Source of the DNA: an uncultured Verrucomicrobiota bacterium
Lineage (GTDB): Bacteria; Verrucomicrobiota; Verrucomicrobiia; Limisphaerales; UBA1319
Assembly (NCBI GenBank): GCA_903845125.1
Contig: CAIMWS010000414.1
Span: 1 to 38,602 of the forward strand
Direction of reading: 5' to 3'
DNA: 38,602 nucleotides
This document shows, piece after piece, positions 7,067-16,510 of the stretch (position 1 is the first letter of the stretch; each line of letters opens with the position of its first letter). The notes below the pieces were generated by a model that worked only from the letters and a program-made list of their open reading frames with translations, searched no databases and was not told the DNA's origin. The position numbers and the translations under genes were made by a program.

Positions 7067-8647
7067 ATGGAAAATCCTGAGTCCAATCCAAAGAGTTCCC
7101 ACGACGAACGCTACCGGCAGCTCCTGGAGCGAGCCAGCGAGGCCATTATGCTCCTGGAGGCAGGCAGCCTGCGGGTGTTGGAGGCCAATCCAGCGGCGGA
7201 GCAGTTGCTGGGGTCGGGGCTCGGCGCCCTCCGGGACGAGCGGGCGGCCGCGTTGTTCCCGGGGCAACCGCAGGCGGCCGGCCAGGCTGGGCTGGACTGG
7301 CTTTTGGCCCTGTGCCGGAAAAGGTTTGTGGATGTGCGCTCGGGGGATGGCCGGATGCTGGCGGTGGAGGTGGACGGCGCGCAGCTGGACTATGCCGGCC
7401 AGCCGGCGTTCCAGCTTTTTCTCCAGCCCGTGAACGAACACTCCCAGGTTTCGCACCAGCTGCGAACGGCGGAGAAACACATCACCATCGGCCGTTTTTT
7501 CCCCGGCACGTTGTTCGAGGTGATCAATCCCCTGACCGTCATCAGCGGCTGCCTGGATCTCGCGCTCAGACAGACGGCCTTACCAGCGGAGGCAGTCAGC
7601 TACCTGACCAAAGCCATCGCGGAGAGCCAGCGTGGCATCCGCGTCCTGCGGCATCTGCTGGTGGCCACCCGGCAGCAGCCAGCCAGCCGGGAGCGCCTGG
7701 ACCTCAACGAGCTGGTCCGCCGCACCGCCGATTTCAAGCACCAGGAAATCCTGGATTCCCGGATCGACCTGCAGCTGGCCCTGGAAAATGGCGTGGCGGA
7801 GACCGTCGCGGATGTGGACCAGGTGCAGCTGGTCCTGTTGATCCTGCTGTGCAATGCCTTTGATTCGCTGGCGGCGGTGCAGGCCGCCCGGATCCTGAAA
7901 ATCTCCACCTGGCAGGCCGGCGCCTGGCTGAACTTGCTGGTGGAAGACAGCGGCCGCGGAGTGCCGGACGAAATCCAATCGTGGCTGTTTGAGCCGTGGG
8001 TCACCACCAAGCCGAACAGCGAGGGAACCGGTTTGGGGCTGTCCACCGCCCGCACGCTGCTTAATTATAATTTCGGCCGGATCAGTTACCGGCCGTCGTC
8101 CCTGGGGGGGGCGGGATTCCTGGTGGAGCTGCCGATCCTGGAACCGCGGGCCGCGAGCCCCGGCGCGGCGGTGCCTTACTCCGCCCCGGCAGCGGCGGTG
8201 CCCGGCCCGGCGACCGGCCCCGCCCAGCGCATCCTGGTGCTGGACGACGATGTGCCGGTGGCGGAAATGTTGGGGGAAATGGTCCAGCTGATGGGCTACA
8301 CCGCCGAGATCTGCTTCGCCCCGGCACAGGCGCTACAACTTGTTTCGCAGCAGTCGTTCGACCTCATTTTGGCGGATTTCCACATGCCCGGATTGAACGG
8401 CCGCCAGTTTTATGAAAAAGCCGTCCTGGCACGCCCGGAGCTGGCGCGGCGTTTCGTTTTCCTGACCGGGGATGTGGCTTATGCCGAAGTGCAGGGCTTT
8501 TTCCAGACATCGGGTGTCCCGTGCATGAGGAAACCGTTCACGCTGAAGCATTTGAGCGATGCCCTGGCCAACGCGCTGGAGGGGGGCGGGGCCCAGCCCC
8601 AGCCTTTGGCCAAGCCCGCCCATGGGAACCAGCAGGCGCCAGGCTGA
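7067..8647 (+). CDS. hybrid histidine kinase-like protein lacking the phospho-acceptor His, with REC domain
   Basis: A 526-residue soluble protein. Order: PAS domain (about 12-120), dimerisation region (about 138-205), HATPase (about 210-357) and receiver domain (388-503). The ATPase motifs are intact: N263 in LCNAFDSL, D294 in DSGRG, EGTGLGLS 319-326. The receiver has D393-D395, phospho-acceptor D437, T467 and K489. In the dimerisation helix the usual HEINNPLTVI reads FEVINPLTVI, so F150 replaces the phosphorylated His. Without it normal autophosphorylation is not expected; the protein may be a pseudokinase scaffold or use the REC in another way. GGAG upstream supports this start. The 3' end overlaps the pseudouridine synthase gene by 26 bases. 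Confidence 0.85.
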   Translation: MENPESNPKSSHDERYRQLLERASEAIMLLEAGSLRVLEANPAAEQLLGSGLGALRDERAAALFPGQPQAAGQAGLDWLLALCRKRFVDVRSGDGRMLAVEVDGAQLDYAGQPAFQLFLQPVNEHSQVSHQLRTAEKHITIGRFFPGTLFEVINPLTVISGCLDLALRQTALPAEAVSYLTKAIAESQRGIRVLRHLLVATRQQPASRERLDLNELVRRTADFKHQEILDSRIDLQLALENGVAETVADVDQVQLVLLILLCNAFDSLAAVQAARILKISTWQAGAWLNLLVEDSGRGVPDEIQSWLFEPWVTTKPNSEGTGLGLSTARTLLNYNFGRISYRPSSLGGAGFLVELPILEPRAASPGAAVPYSAPAAAVPGPATGPAQRILVLDDDVPVAEMLGEMVQLMGYTAEICFAPAQALQLVSQQSFDLILADFHMPGLNGRQFYEKAVLARPELARRFVFLTGDVAYAEVQGFFQTSGVPCMRKPFTLKHLSDALANALEGGGAQPQPLAKPAHGNQQAPG

Positions 8648-9410
8648 GCGGCCGCCACGGGGCGGCCAGCCCGCCACCGGGCTGGCGCGGGCGCTGTCCA
8701 AGCTCGGGTTTTGCTCCCGGAGCCAGGCGGGAAGCTGGATTGGTGGCGGCCGGGTGAAGGTAAATGGCGTGGTGCGCCAGGATCCGTTATGGCCGGTGCG
8801 GATGCGGGTGGATCGCATCGAGGTCGATGACCGCCAGCTGAAGCCACCCGGGTACGTTTACCTGGTGCTGAACAAGCCGCGTGGGCTGGTCACGACCACG
8901 CAGGACGAAAAGGGCCGGGCCACGGTTTTTGAATGTCTGCGGGAGGCGGATCTGCCGCGCGTGATGCCGGTGGGCCGGCTGGACCAGGCCAGTGAGGGAT
9001 TGCTGCTGTTCACCAATGACACCGCCTGGGCCGATGGCATCACCAGCCCGGACTCGCACTGGGACAAAACCTACCACGTGCAGATCGACCGGCTGGCCGA
9101 CGAGTCTTTGCTGCAGGGCCTGCGGGCGGGCCTGACCGTGGCGGGGGATTTCCTGCAGGTCAAACAGGCCTCCATCGTGCGGCAGGGCGAGCGAAATTGC
9201 TGGCTCGAAATGGTCATCGACGAAGGGAAAAACCGCCATCTGCGCCGCCTGTTGGCCGGCTTCGGGATCAGCGTGCTGCGGCTGATCCGCATCGCCGTGG
9301 GACCCCTGCAGCTGGGGCCGCTGGCCAAGGGGGCCTTCCGGCACCTGGCGACGGAGGAAGTCGAGGCCTTGCGCCGGGCGCCCGGCCGGAGCCGTCTGGG
9401 TCCCGGATAG
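8622..9410 (+). CDS. RsuA/RluB-family rRNA pseudouridine synthase
   Basis: A 262-residue enzyme that isomerises a uridine in ribosomal RNA. An S4 RNA-binding domain (residues about 20-60, ARALSKLGFCSRSQAGSWI and VKVNGVV) is followed by the catalytic domain with VLNKPRGLVTT and the catalytic Asp121 in GRLDQASEGLLLFTND. The later KNRHLRRLLAGFGISVLRLIRI is the family's motif III. The combination is that of RsuA/RluB/RluE/RluF; which position is modified cannot be told. ATG 8622 was chosen because it gives a normal N-terminus; a longer frame reaches back to 8559 inside the kinase gene. It overlaps the kinase gene by 26 bases, so the pair is probably cotranscribed. Confidence 0.9.
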   Translation: MGTSRRQAERPPRGGQPATGLARALSKLGFCSRSQAGSWIGGGRVKVNGVVRQDPLWPVRMRVDRIEVDDRQLKPPGYVYLVLNKPRGLVTTTQDEKGRATVFECLREADLPRVMPVGRLDQASEGLLLFTNDTAWADGITSPDSHWDKTYHVQIDRLADESLLQGLRAGLTVAGDFLQVKQASIVRQGERNCWLEMVIDEGKNRHLRRLLAGFGISVLRLIRIAVGPLQLGPLAKGAFRHLATEEVEALRRAPGRSRLGPG

Positions 9411-9479
9411 GGGCTCCAGCACCCAGCGGGAGCGGCTCCCTTGGGGCCGGCCGCGCCGCGGACATCAGCAACGATCTTT

Positions 9480-9508
9480 TTGCAAAAGCCAGAAGGGTAT
9501 GTTATTCT
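9480..9508 (+). promoter_or_regulatory. candidate sigma-70-type promoter for the superoxide dismutase gene
   Basis: TTGCAA (9480-9485) and TATTCT (9503-9508) are separated by 17 bases; each matches four of six consensus positions. The implied transcript has a leader of about 100 bases, which contains short frames starting at 9532 and 9558. Confidence 0.4.
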
Positions 9509-9614
9509 AGGGCTGGTAGGCCCGATGAGCCATGAGAGGAGACAATCCGGGAGGGTTATGGGGCCTTCTGATTTAAGCCATTCTTAGCGAAAATATTGGT
9601 AAAAGAAATTGAGT

Positions 9615-10364
9615 ATGATGACACGTCGCCAAGCAATCACCACCGCAGCTTTAGCCCTGGCAGCCGGCGCCAGCGGCCAGGCCGCCGAAATAACCACCGT
9701 GAAAACCAAGGAGTCCGCCACCCGGCCCGCCCCGGTGGCGGCGGGGCCGTTCACCCTGCCCGAGCTGCCTTACGCGGTGGACGCGCTGGAGCCGCACTTC
9801 GACGCCAAGACGATGGAAATCCACCATGGCAAACACCACGCCGCCTACGTGGCGAATTTGAACAAAGCGGTGGCCAGCCAGCCGGAATTGGGCCGGAAAG
9901 ACATTGTGGATTTGATCAAAGGGCTGGACAAGGTGCCGGAAACGTCCCGCCTGGCCATCCGCAACCATGGGGGCGGCCATTTGAACCACAGCCTTTTCTG
10001 GACCCAGTTCGCCAAGGAACCCCAGGTTCATGCCCGGGGGGAATTGAATATCGCCATCGAACAGCGCTACAATACCTTCGATGGCTTCAAGAAAGCTTTC
10101 GTGGAAGTGGCCACCCTCTGGTTCGGCAGCGGCTGGGTATGGATGGTGGTGGATAAATCCAAGCGCCTCCGGATCGAAGGCCTGCCCAACCAGGACAGCC
10201 CCTATTCCAAAGGTTTCGTGCCGATCATGGCCATCGACCTCTGGGAACATGCGTATTACCTGAAATACCAAAACCGCCGCGTGGAGTATATCGACGCCTT
10301 CTTCAAGGTGCTCGATTGGGGCGTGGTCCGCGAACGGTACGACGCGGCCCTCAAGTCCCTGTAA
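9615..10364 (+). CDS. exported Mn-type superoxide dismutase
   Basis: A 249-residue Fe/Mn superoxide dismutase, converting superoxide to peroxide and oxygen. It begins with a twin-arginine signal (MMTRRQAITTAALALAAG), so it should act outside the cytoplasm. Metal ligands fit the family: His70, His125 (GGGHLNHSLFW), Asp208 and His212 (DLWEHAYYL). Gly-rich GGGHLNHS and Gln193 in NQDSP favour manganese over iron, though cambialistic use is possible. Tat export would suit a protein loaded with metal in the cytoplasm. A TTG at 9609 is in frame, but ATG 9615 (or 9618) is a better start. A terminator follows directly, so it is probably monocistronic. Confidence 0.93.
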   Translation: MMTRRQAITTAALALAAGASGQAAEITTVKTKESATRPAPVAAGPFTLPELPYAVDALEPHFDAKTMEIHHGKHHAAYVANLNKAVASQPELGRKDIVDLIKGLDKVPETSRLAIRNHGGGHLNHSLFWTQFAKEPQVHARGELNIAIEQRYNTFDGFKKAFVEVATLWFGSGWVWMVVDKSKRLRIEGLPNQDSPYSKGFVPIMAIDLWEHAYYLKYQNRRVEYIDAFFKVLDWGVVRERYDAALKSL

Positions 10365-10381
10365 AGCTAATTTCCAGCAGG

Positions 10382-10417
10382 CCGCCCGGATCCGTGGAGG
10401 AACCGGGCGGTTTTTTT
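10382..10417 (+). terminator. Rho-independent terminator after the superoxide dismutase gene
   Basis: CCGCCCGG (10382-10389) pairs perfectly with CCGGGCGG (10403-10410) across a 13-base loop, followed by seven T (10411-10417). It begins 18 bases after the stop codon. Confidence 0.9.
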
Positions 10418-10492
10418 GTTTTCGCCGGGGAGGGCGGACAGGGAGCGGGGAAAGGCCCCCCGGGGAAGCCGGGCTGGCCGGCCTGGGCGCCC

Positions 10493-10523
10493 GGCCAGAT
10501 TAAACTGGCCAGATTAAACTGGC
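10493..10523. repeat. 14-bp direct repeat upstream of the MoxR/Bat operon
   Basis: GGCCAGATTAAACT occurs twice, exactly and head to tail (10493-10506, 10507-10520), plus a partial third unit GGC. It ends 37 bases before the first gene of the operon. A TATACT box at 10545-10550 lies between repeat and start codon, but a start site there would leave almost no leader. Direct repeats next to a promoter suggest an activator or repressor site; this is inference. Confidence 0.6.
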
Positions 10524-10560
10524 AAAGGGTCTGGCCGCGTGGCATATACTGGAAGGCAAT

Positions 10561-12516
10561 ATGAGCGATCTCCAAGTCATTCAGCAGGCGTTGCAGCGGG
10601 CCGCCCGCCGCGGGCGCTGGCTGCGGGCATGGCGTGGCCTCTGGCAGGGATTCCTCATCGGGGCGGTGCTCTGGCTGGTATTTTTGGGCTGCTACAAGGT
10701 GCTGCCTTTGCCCGCGCCCACCCTGGCGGTGGCCGGCGCGGCGGCGCTGGCCATGGTCCCGCTGGGATTGCTCTGGAGCGGGCGCCGCGCCGTGACGCTG
10801 GCCGAGGCGGCCCGCTGGGTGGACCTCCACGAAAATTTCCAGGAGCGCCTGAGCACGGCGCTGGAAGTTGCCGGCCGGCCGCAGGCGGGGCACTGGGGCA
10901 GCCTCCTGCTGGCGGATGCCGCCGTGTGCGCCCGGAAAATCGATCCCCGGCGCCTGGCGCCGGTCAGGCTGCCGCGGGCCAGCCACTGGACCCTGCTCAC
11001 GCTGGCGGTGGCGTTGGGGCTGGGATTCGTCCCGGAATACCGGAGCCAGGAACTGCGGAAAAAGCGGCTGGACGCCGAAGTCATCAAATACACGGGGGAG
11101 CGGCTGGCGGAACTGACCCGGCATTCGCTGGAGCAGCGCAAGCCGGTGCTGGATAATACCCAGCAGCGGCTGGATGCGGTGGGCCAGCTGGGCGAACACC
11201 TCGCCAAAGCCACCGTGTCCCGCGCCGACGCCCTGAAGGACCTGGCCTCCCTGACAGACAAGCTCAAACAGGATGCCCGGCAGCTGGCCCAAAACCCCGC
11301 CTACAAACGCCTCGAGCAGGCGGCCCGGGGCACGGGCGGCGAGAAGAATTCGCCGGCCAACGCCCGGATGCAGAAACAATTGGATGAAATCCAGAAAGCC
11401 CTGGGCAAAAATCCCGCCGCGCCGGAAGCTTTGGACCAGCTGAAAAAGGAGCTGCAAAAAGCCGCGCAGGCGGCCGCGGGTCTCGCCAACAAGGATTCCG
11501 CCGGCGATTCCCAAGCCAAGGACCAAATGAGTCAGTCCATGGCCAATCTGGCGCAGCAGGCCAAGGAGATGGGACTGTCCCTGCCCGGGTTGGAGGACGC
11601 CATCCAGGCGCTGCAGGCCGGCCAGGCCGATTTGCTGGTGCGGGATTTGAACGCCGCGCTGACCGATCTGGAGAAAATGAAGGAGATGGCCCAGGCCTTC
11701 CAGCAAATGCAGCAACAGGGCGAAAAGCTGGGGAAGGACCTGGCGGAACAGCTGGAAATGGGCCAGGCCCAAGCGGCCCAAGGCACGCTGGAAATAATGA
11801 TCCTAGCCCTGAAAGGAGGCGCGCTGAATCCGGAAGATCTCAAACGGATTCTGGAGCAGGTCGCCAAGGCGGTGGGTCCCGCCAAGGATTACGGCAAGGT
11901 GGCGGATTTTCTGAAAAAAGCCGTCGGTGAAATGCAGCAAGGGAAAGGCGGGCCGGCCGCCGAAAACCTGGCCGCCGCGGCCAAGGAATTGGAGCGGCTG
12001 CTGGCCGAAGCGGGCGACCTGGAATCGCTCAAAGCTTCCCTGGAGGCGATGCAAAAAGCGAGCTTCTGCATCGGCACCGGCCAGAGTTGGATGAGCGGTC
12101 TGCGGCCCGGCCAAAGGCCCGGTTCCGGCCGCGGGAAACCGGGCAAGGGGGGGTTCGGAACCTGGGTCGATGAGGAAGGCTGGCTGGAATACCCCGAAAT
12201 CTCGGACCTTTGGGAGAATCCCCCGGACGACCGCGGCGCGCTGGATCCCCGGAGCGCCCTGGACCGCGGCGAGGGCCAGCTGGCGGACAACCTGGATCCG
12301 ACCAAGCTGCGGGGCCAGCTGCAGCCGGGCCGCTCGATGCCGGGCATTTCGCTCAAGGGGGTGAGCATCAAAGGAACCAGCACGGTGGAATTCAAGGAGG
12401 CGTCCATGGCGGCGCAGTCGGAGGCCCAGAACGCGCTGAGCCAGGACCAGATCCCGCGGGCCTACCAGGGGGCGGTAAAAGGGTATTTCGACGATTTCAA
12501 CAATCTGAAAAAATAA
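10561..12516 (+). CDS. DUF4175-like membrane protein with long coiled coil, MoxR/Bat operon
   Basis: A 651-residue membrane protein of unknown function opening the operon. Two helices (about 30-49 and 53-72) precede a short domain with AARWVDLHENFQERLSTAL, then a third helix (141-157). A long Lys/Glu/Gln/Ala-rich stretch (about 165-520) is predicted coiled coil, with many KLxQxAxxLA heptads. The C-terminal part is Gly/Pro-rich (RPGQRPGSGRGKPGKGG) and ends in a short conserved-looking segment, PRAYQGAVKGYFDDFNNL. Such DUF4175-like proteins commonly accompany MoxR, DUF58 and VWA genes in PVC bacteria. GGAAGG sits five bases before the ATG. One base separates its stop from the MoxR start. Confidence 0.75.
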   Translation: MSDLQVIQQALQRAARRGRWLRAWRGLWQGFLIGAVLWLVFLGCYKVLPLPAPTLAVAGAAALAMVPLGLLWSGRRAVTLAEAARWVDLHENFQERLSTALEVAGRPQAGHWGSLLLADAAVCARKIDPRRLAPVRLPRASHWTLLTLAVALGLGFVPEYRSQELRKKRLDAEVIKYTGERLAELTRHSLEQRKPVLDNTQQRLDAVGQLGEHLAKATVSRADALKDLASLTDKLKQDARQLAQNPAYKRLEQAARGTGGEKNSPANARMQKQLDEIQKALGKNPAAPEALDQLKKELQKAAQAAAGLANKDSAGDSQAKDQMSQSMANLAQQAKEMGLSLPGLEDAIQALQAGQADLLVRDLNAALTDLEKMKEMAQAFQQMQQQGEKLGKDLAEQLEMGQAQAAQGTLEIMILALKGGALNPEDLKRILEQVAKAVGPAKDYGKVADFLKKAVGEMQQGKGGPAAENLAAAAKELERLLAEAGDLESLKASLEAMQKASFCIGTGQSWMSGLRPGQRPGSGRGKPGKGGFGTWVDEEGWLEYPEISDLWENPPDDRGALDPRSALDRGEGQLADNLDPTKLRGQLQPGRSMPGISLKGVSIKGTSTVEFKEASMAAQSEAQNALSQDQIPRAYQGAVKGYFDDFNNLKK

Positions 12517-12517
12517 T

Positions 12518-13525
<1,008 letters not shown>

Positions 13526-13528
13526 GCC

Positions 13529-13699
13529 ATGTCCATGCAACCGGCCCAGCCGTGCTGGCTGAATTTTTTGGCGCAAGACCCCGGTCAGGCGCCACGCAGC
13601 CCGTTCCGGGCGAGACGCGTGGCCCACGGCCCGGCGGGCTTCCACACCGGCGGCGCCATTGCCGACCGCCCCCAGGCCGGGATCCGGCGGAACCTATGA
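13529..13699 (+). CDS. possible 56-residue small ORF bridging MoxR and DUF58
   Basis: A frame beginning MSMQPAQPCWLNFLAQD starts three bases after the MoxR stop and ends with a TGA that overlaps the DUF58 start (ATGA). It fills the whole 170-base gap. The peptide is Arg/Pro/Gly-rich, without membrane helix or known domain. Its position, not its sequence, is the argument: it would carry ribosomes across the gap to DUF58. A GC-rich stretch of this size can also stay open by chance. Confidence 0.3.
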   Translation: MSMQPAQPCWLNFLAQDPGQAPRSPFRARRVAHGPAGFHTGGAIADRPQAGIRRNL

Positions 13700-14592
13700 A
13701 CCAGACCCTCCTGAGCCCTTCCCTGCTGCGCCGGCTGGAGCAGTTCCAGCTCCTGGCGCGCCGGCGTTCCAAGAGCGCCGCCCGCGGCGAACGCCGCAGC
13801 CGGGCCCGGGGGCACTCGGTGGAATTCGCCGACCACCGCAGCTACGTGCCCGGGGACGACCTCCGCTACCTGGACTGGAATCTATACGGGCGCCTGGATC
13901 GGTTGTTTCTCAAGCTCTACGAGGAGGAGCGGGAATTGCCGGTCACCCTTTTCCTCGATGCCAGCGAATCGATGACTTTCGGCACGCCCCGCAAATTCGA
14001 TTTTGCGCGGCAGGTGGTGGCGGCCATCGGGTATGTGGCCCTGTGCGGATTCGACCGCGTGCGCGTGCGGGTATTCCCGGAGAACCCCGCCGAAGTGGCG
14101 GCCCGCGGCGCGTTGCAGACGGTGCGGGGAAAATCCTCGGCGCTCACTTTCTTCCAGCACCTGGGCCAGCTGGGGGCGAGCCAGGCGGCGCAGTTCAACG
14201 AGTCGCTGCGGCGGGGCGCCCTGGAGAGCCGGCAGCCGGGGCTGGCCGTGGTGATCACCGATTTTCTGGACCCGGCCGGCTACGAGAGCGGCTTCAAAGC
14301 CTTGCTGGGGCGGGGATTCCAGGTGGATGCGATCCAGGTGCTGGCGCCGGAGGAAGTCAGCCCGCCGCTGGCCGGCGACCTGCGGCTGATCGATTCCGAG
14401 TCCGGGGTCCAGCAGGAGGTCACCTTTGGCCGCTACCGGCTGGCCGCCTACCAAAAAACCGTGCAGCTGTTCTGCCAGCGCCTGCGGGAGTTCTGCCAGA
14501 CCTCCGGGATCGCCTATTTCCTGGCCCAATCGGACACGGTCCTGGAAGACCTGCTGCTGAAACAGCTGCGCGCCGCGGAGGTGTGGCAATGA
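13696..14592 (+). CDS. DUF58 domain-containing protein
   Basis: A 298-residue protein of the DUF58 family (PF01882), a VWA-like fold. The N-terminal signature is present: GERRSRARGHSVEFADHRSY, then YVPGDDLRYLDWNLYGR, followed by VTLFLDASESMTFG, where DASES is a MIDAS-type DxSxS motif. LAVVITDFLDP continues the VWA-like sheet. DUF58 proteins work with MoxR ATPases. ATG 13696 was chosen over an upstream in-frame start at 13552 because the added 48 residues are unlike the family. Its start overlaps the stop of the small ORF before it (ATGA), and its stop overlaps the ATG of a 13-codon mini-ORF. Confidence 0.93.
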   Translation: MNQTLLSPSLLRRLEQFQLLARRRSKSAARGERRSRARGHSVEFADHRSYVPGDDLRYLDWNLYGRLDRLFLKLYEEERELPVTLFLDASESMTFGTPRKFDFARQVVAAIGYVALCGFDRVRVRVFPENPAEVAARGALQTVRGKSSALTFFQHLGQLGASQAAQFNESLRRGALESRQPGLAVVITDFLDPAGYESGFKALLGRGFQVDAIQVLAPEEVSPPLAGDLRLIDSESGVQQEVTFGRYRLAAYQKTVQLFCQRLREFCQTSGIAYFLAQSDTVLEDLLLKQLRAAEVWQ

Positions 14593-14630
14593 TCCACCGC
14601 CGGGCGCTGGAACCACCGCTGTGCTTATGA
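14589..14630 (+). CDS. 13-codon mini-ORF bridging DUF58 and BatA genes
   Basis: MIHRRALEPPLCL starts in the DUF58 stop (ATGA at 14589) and its TGA overlaps the start of the next gene (ATGA at 14627). It is too short for a folded product. A ribosome terminating on DUF58 could restart here and be delivered to the BatA start. This is inference from position. Confidence 0.3.
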   Translation: MIHRRALEPPLCL

Positions 14631-16468
14631 ATTTCCTGGCGCCCATGGCTTTTACGTTCGCCGCGACCATCCCGGTGGTGGTGCTCTTTTACCTGTTGAA
14701 GCGCAAGCGGATCGTGAAGCTGGTGTCGAGCACCTTGCTGTGGCAGAAGTTCCTGGCGGAATCGCAGGCCTCCTCGCCCTTCCAAAAGCTCCGGCACAAC
14801 TGGCTGCTGGTCCTGCAGATCCTCATGCTCCTGCTGGTCATCCTGGCGCTGGCCCGGCCCTACTTTGCCGCCCCCTCCCGGCAGCAGCGGCTCCTGGTGT
14901 TCATCCTGGACGCCTCCGCCTCCATGCAGAGCGTGGATGTCAGCCCGTCGCGGTTCGAGGCGGCCCGCGAGCAAGCCTTGTCGTGGCTGGACAGCCTGCG
15001 GTCCGGGGACCAGGTAGTCGTCCTGGAAGCGGGGCCCACCACGCGGGTGAAGCAATCCCCCACCAGCAGCCAGACGGAACTCCGCCGGGCCCTGAAGGAT
15101 TGCCGGGTCACCGATGGCCCCACCCGGCTGACGGACGCCTTGAAGCTGGCGGAAACCTTGACCCGGGATCTGGCGAAGTCGGAAATCCACCTGTTCAGCG
15201 ACGGCATCGCCACGGGGCTGAACGAATTTGAGACCAAGGGCCTGCCGCTGTTTTTCCACAAGATCGGCAAGCGGGGCGCCAACGCCGGGATTGTATCCCT
15301 GGATGTCAAGGCGCACCCGGAAGATCCCGCGCGCCGCGCCCTTTACGCCAGCGTGGCCAATTACGCGACCAACGCGCTGGAAACGGAGCTGGAGCTGAAA
15401 TTCAACGACCAGGTTTTGGAAGTCCGGCCGCTGGCCGCCAAGCCCCGGGAAACCGTCTCGGTGGTGTTCAGCACGCAGCAGGCCCAGGACGGGGTGTTCA
15501 GTATGCGCCTGGCGGCCAAGGATGACCTGGCGGCGGACAACCAGGCATTCGTGATGAGCCTGCTGCCACGGCCGGTGAAGGTGCTGCTGGTCAGCAAAGG
15601 GAACCGGTTCCTGGAGAAGGCCCTGCGGGGTGCCGCCCATGTGGAGCTGGCCACCGCGAACGCCCTGCTGAGCCCGGCCCGGGAATATGACCTGGTGGTT
15701 TTGGACGGGGTGTTGCCCGCCGTATGGCCGAGCGGCAACGTGCTGGCCATCCACACCTACAACACCAATTGGTTCACGGGCGGCGGCCCGGTGGCCAACC
15801 CGGCGATTGTCGCCTGGAAAAGCACCCATCCCCTGCTGCGCTGGGTTAATTTCGACAACGTGGCGATCAGCGAGGGCATGGGCATCCAGAGCAACCTCTG
15901 GGCCACCCCCATCCTGGAAGCCACCCAGACGCCGCTGATTCTGGCGGGGGATTACAACCGGCAGCGCATCGTCTGGATCGGCTTCGATGTGCTGCAGAGC
16001 ACCTGGCCCTACCGGGTTTCGTTCCCGATCTTCATGGCCAACGCGGTCGAGTGGCTCAACCCCGCCGCCGCTTACGCCAGCCAGCTGCAGGTGAAGGCCG
16101 GCCTGCCCTTCCGCCTCACGCTGACCCAGCCGGCGGACAACACCCCGGCCTCGGTCAAGCCGCCGGACGGCCCGGAACAAAAACTGGCGCTGGAAAACGG
16201 GGCGACGGAAATCGTCATTGGCGACACATCGCGGCAAGGCATTTATCACTTGAAAGTCGGGACCAACGAACTGGCCTATTGCGTGAACCTGCTGGATGCC
16301 GCGGAATCGGACAACGCCCCGCGGGCGGAGCTGACCCTGGGCGGGCGGGGTAAAGTGGCCGCGACCACGCTGCGGCGCGTCAACATGGAATGGTGGCGGT
16401 GGCTCGCCGCAGCGGGGCTGGCCGTCTTGTTGTATGAATGGTGGTATTACCACCGGCGGACCGCCTGA
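14627..16468 (+). CDS. BatA-like VWA membrane protein
   Basis: A 613-residue membrane protein. The N-terminus is the BatA signature (PF07584): helix 4-22 with FLAPMAFTF, then FYLLKRKR and SSTLLWQKFLAE, and a second helix at about 59-77 ending LARPYF. A VWA domain follows with the MIDAS motif DASAS (95-99). The middle part (about 215-540) includes beta-sandwich-like segments and an amidotransferase-like region (VKVLLVSKGN, YDLVVLDGV), and a C-terminal helix closes the protein (about 589-606). Such proteins place a VWA domain at the membrane as partner of MoxR. A GTG at 14621 is in frame, but ATG 14627 gives the usual N-terminus and an ATGA overlap. Confidence 0.9.
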   Translation: MNFLAPMAFTFAATIPVVVLFYLLKRKRIVKLVSSTLLWQKFLAESQASSPFQKLRHNWLLVLQILMLLLVILALARPYFAAPSRQQRLLVFILDASASMQSVDVSPSRFEAAREQALSWLDSLRSGDQVVVLEAGPTTRVKQSPTSSQTELRRALKDCRVTDGPTRLTDALKLAETLTRDLAKSEIHLFSDGIATGLNEFETKGLPLFFHKIGKRGANAGIVSLDVKAHPEDPARRALYASVANYATNALETELELKFNDQVLEVRPLAAKPRETVSVVFSTQQAQDGVFSMRLAAKDDLAADNQAFVMSLLPRPVKVLLVSKGNRFLEKALRGAAHVELATANALLSPAREYDLVVLDGVLPAVWPSGNVLAIHTYNTNWFTGGGPVANPAIVAWKSTHPLLRWVNFDNVAISEGMGIQSNLWATPILEATQTPLILAGDYNRQRIVWIGFDVLQSTWPYRVSFPIFMANAVEWLNPAAAYASQLQVKAGLPFRLTLTQPADNTPASVKPPDGPEQKLALENGATEIVIGDTSRQGIYHLKVGTNELAYCVNLLDAAESDNAPRAELTLGGRGKVAATTLRRVNMEWWRWLAAAGLAVLLYEWWYYHRRTA

Positions 16469-16474
16469 TTGGAA

Positions 16475-16510
16475 ATGCTCATGCGCGCGCAAACCGGCCA
16501 ACAACCATGA
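16475..16510 (+). CDS. 11-codon mini-ORF bridging BatA and permease-NHL genes
   Basis: MLMRAQTGQQP starts six bases after the BatA stop, after a weak TTGGAAA sequence, and its TGA overlaps the next start (ATGA at 16507). It is the third such bridge in this operon. Product stability is doubtful; a coupling role is possible but unproven. Confidence 0.25.
   Translation: MLMRAQTGQQP

Noticed and set aside
13552-13695. 48-codon N-terminal extension of DUF58
   Set aside because: Family members start near the position of ATG 13696; the extension is Arg/Pro/Gly-rich and unlike the family.
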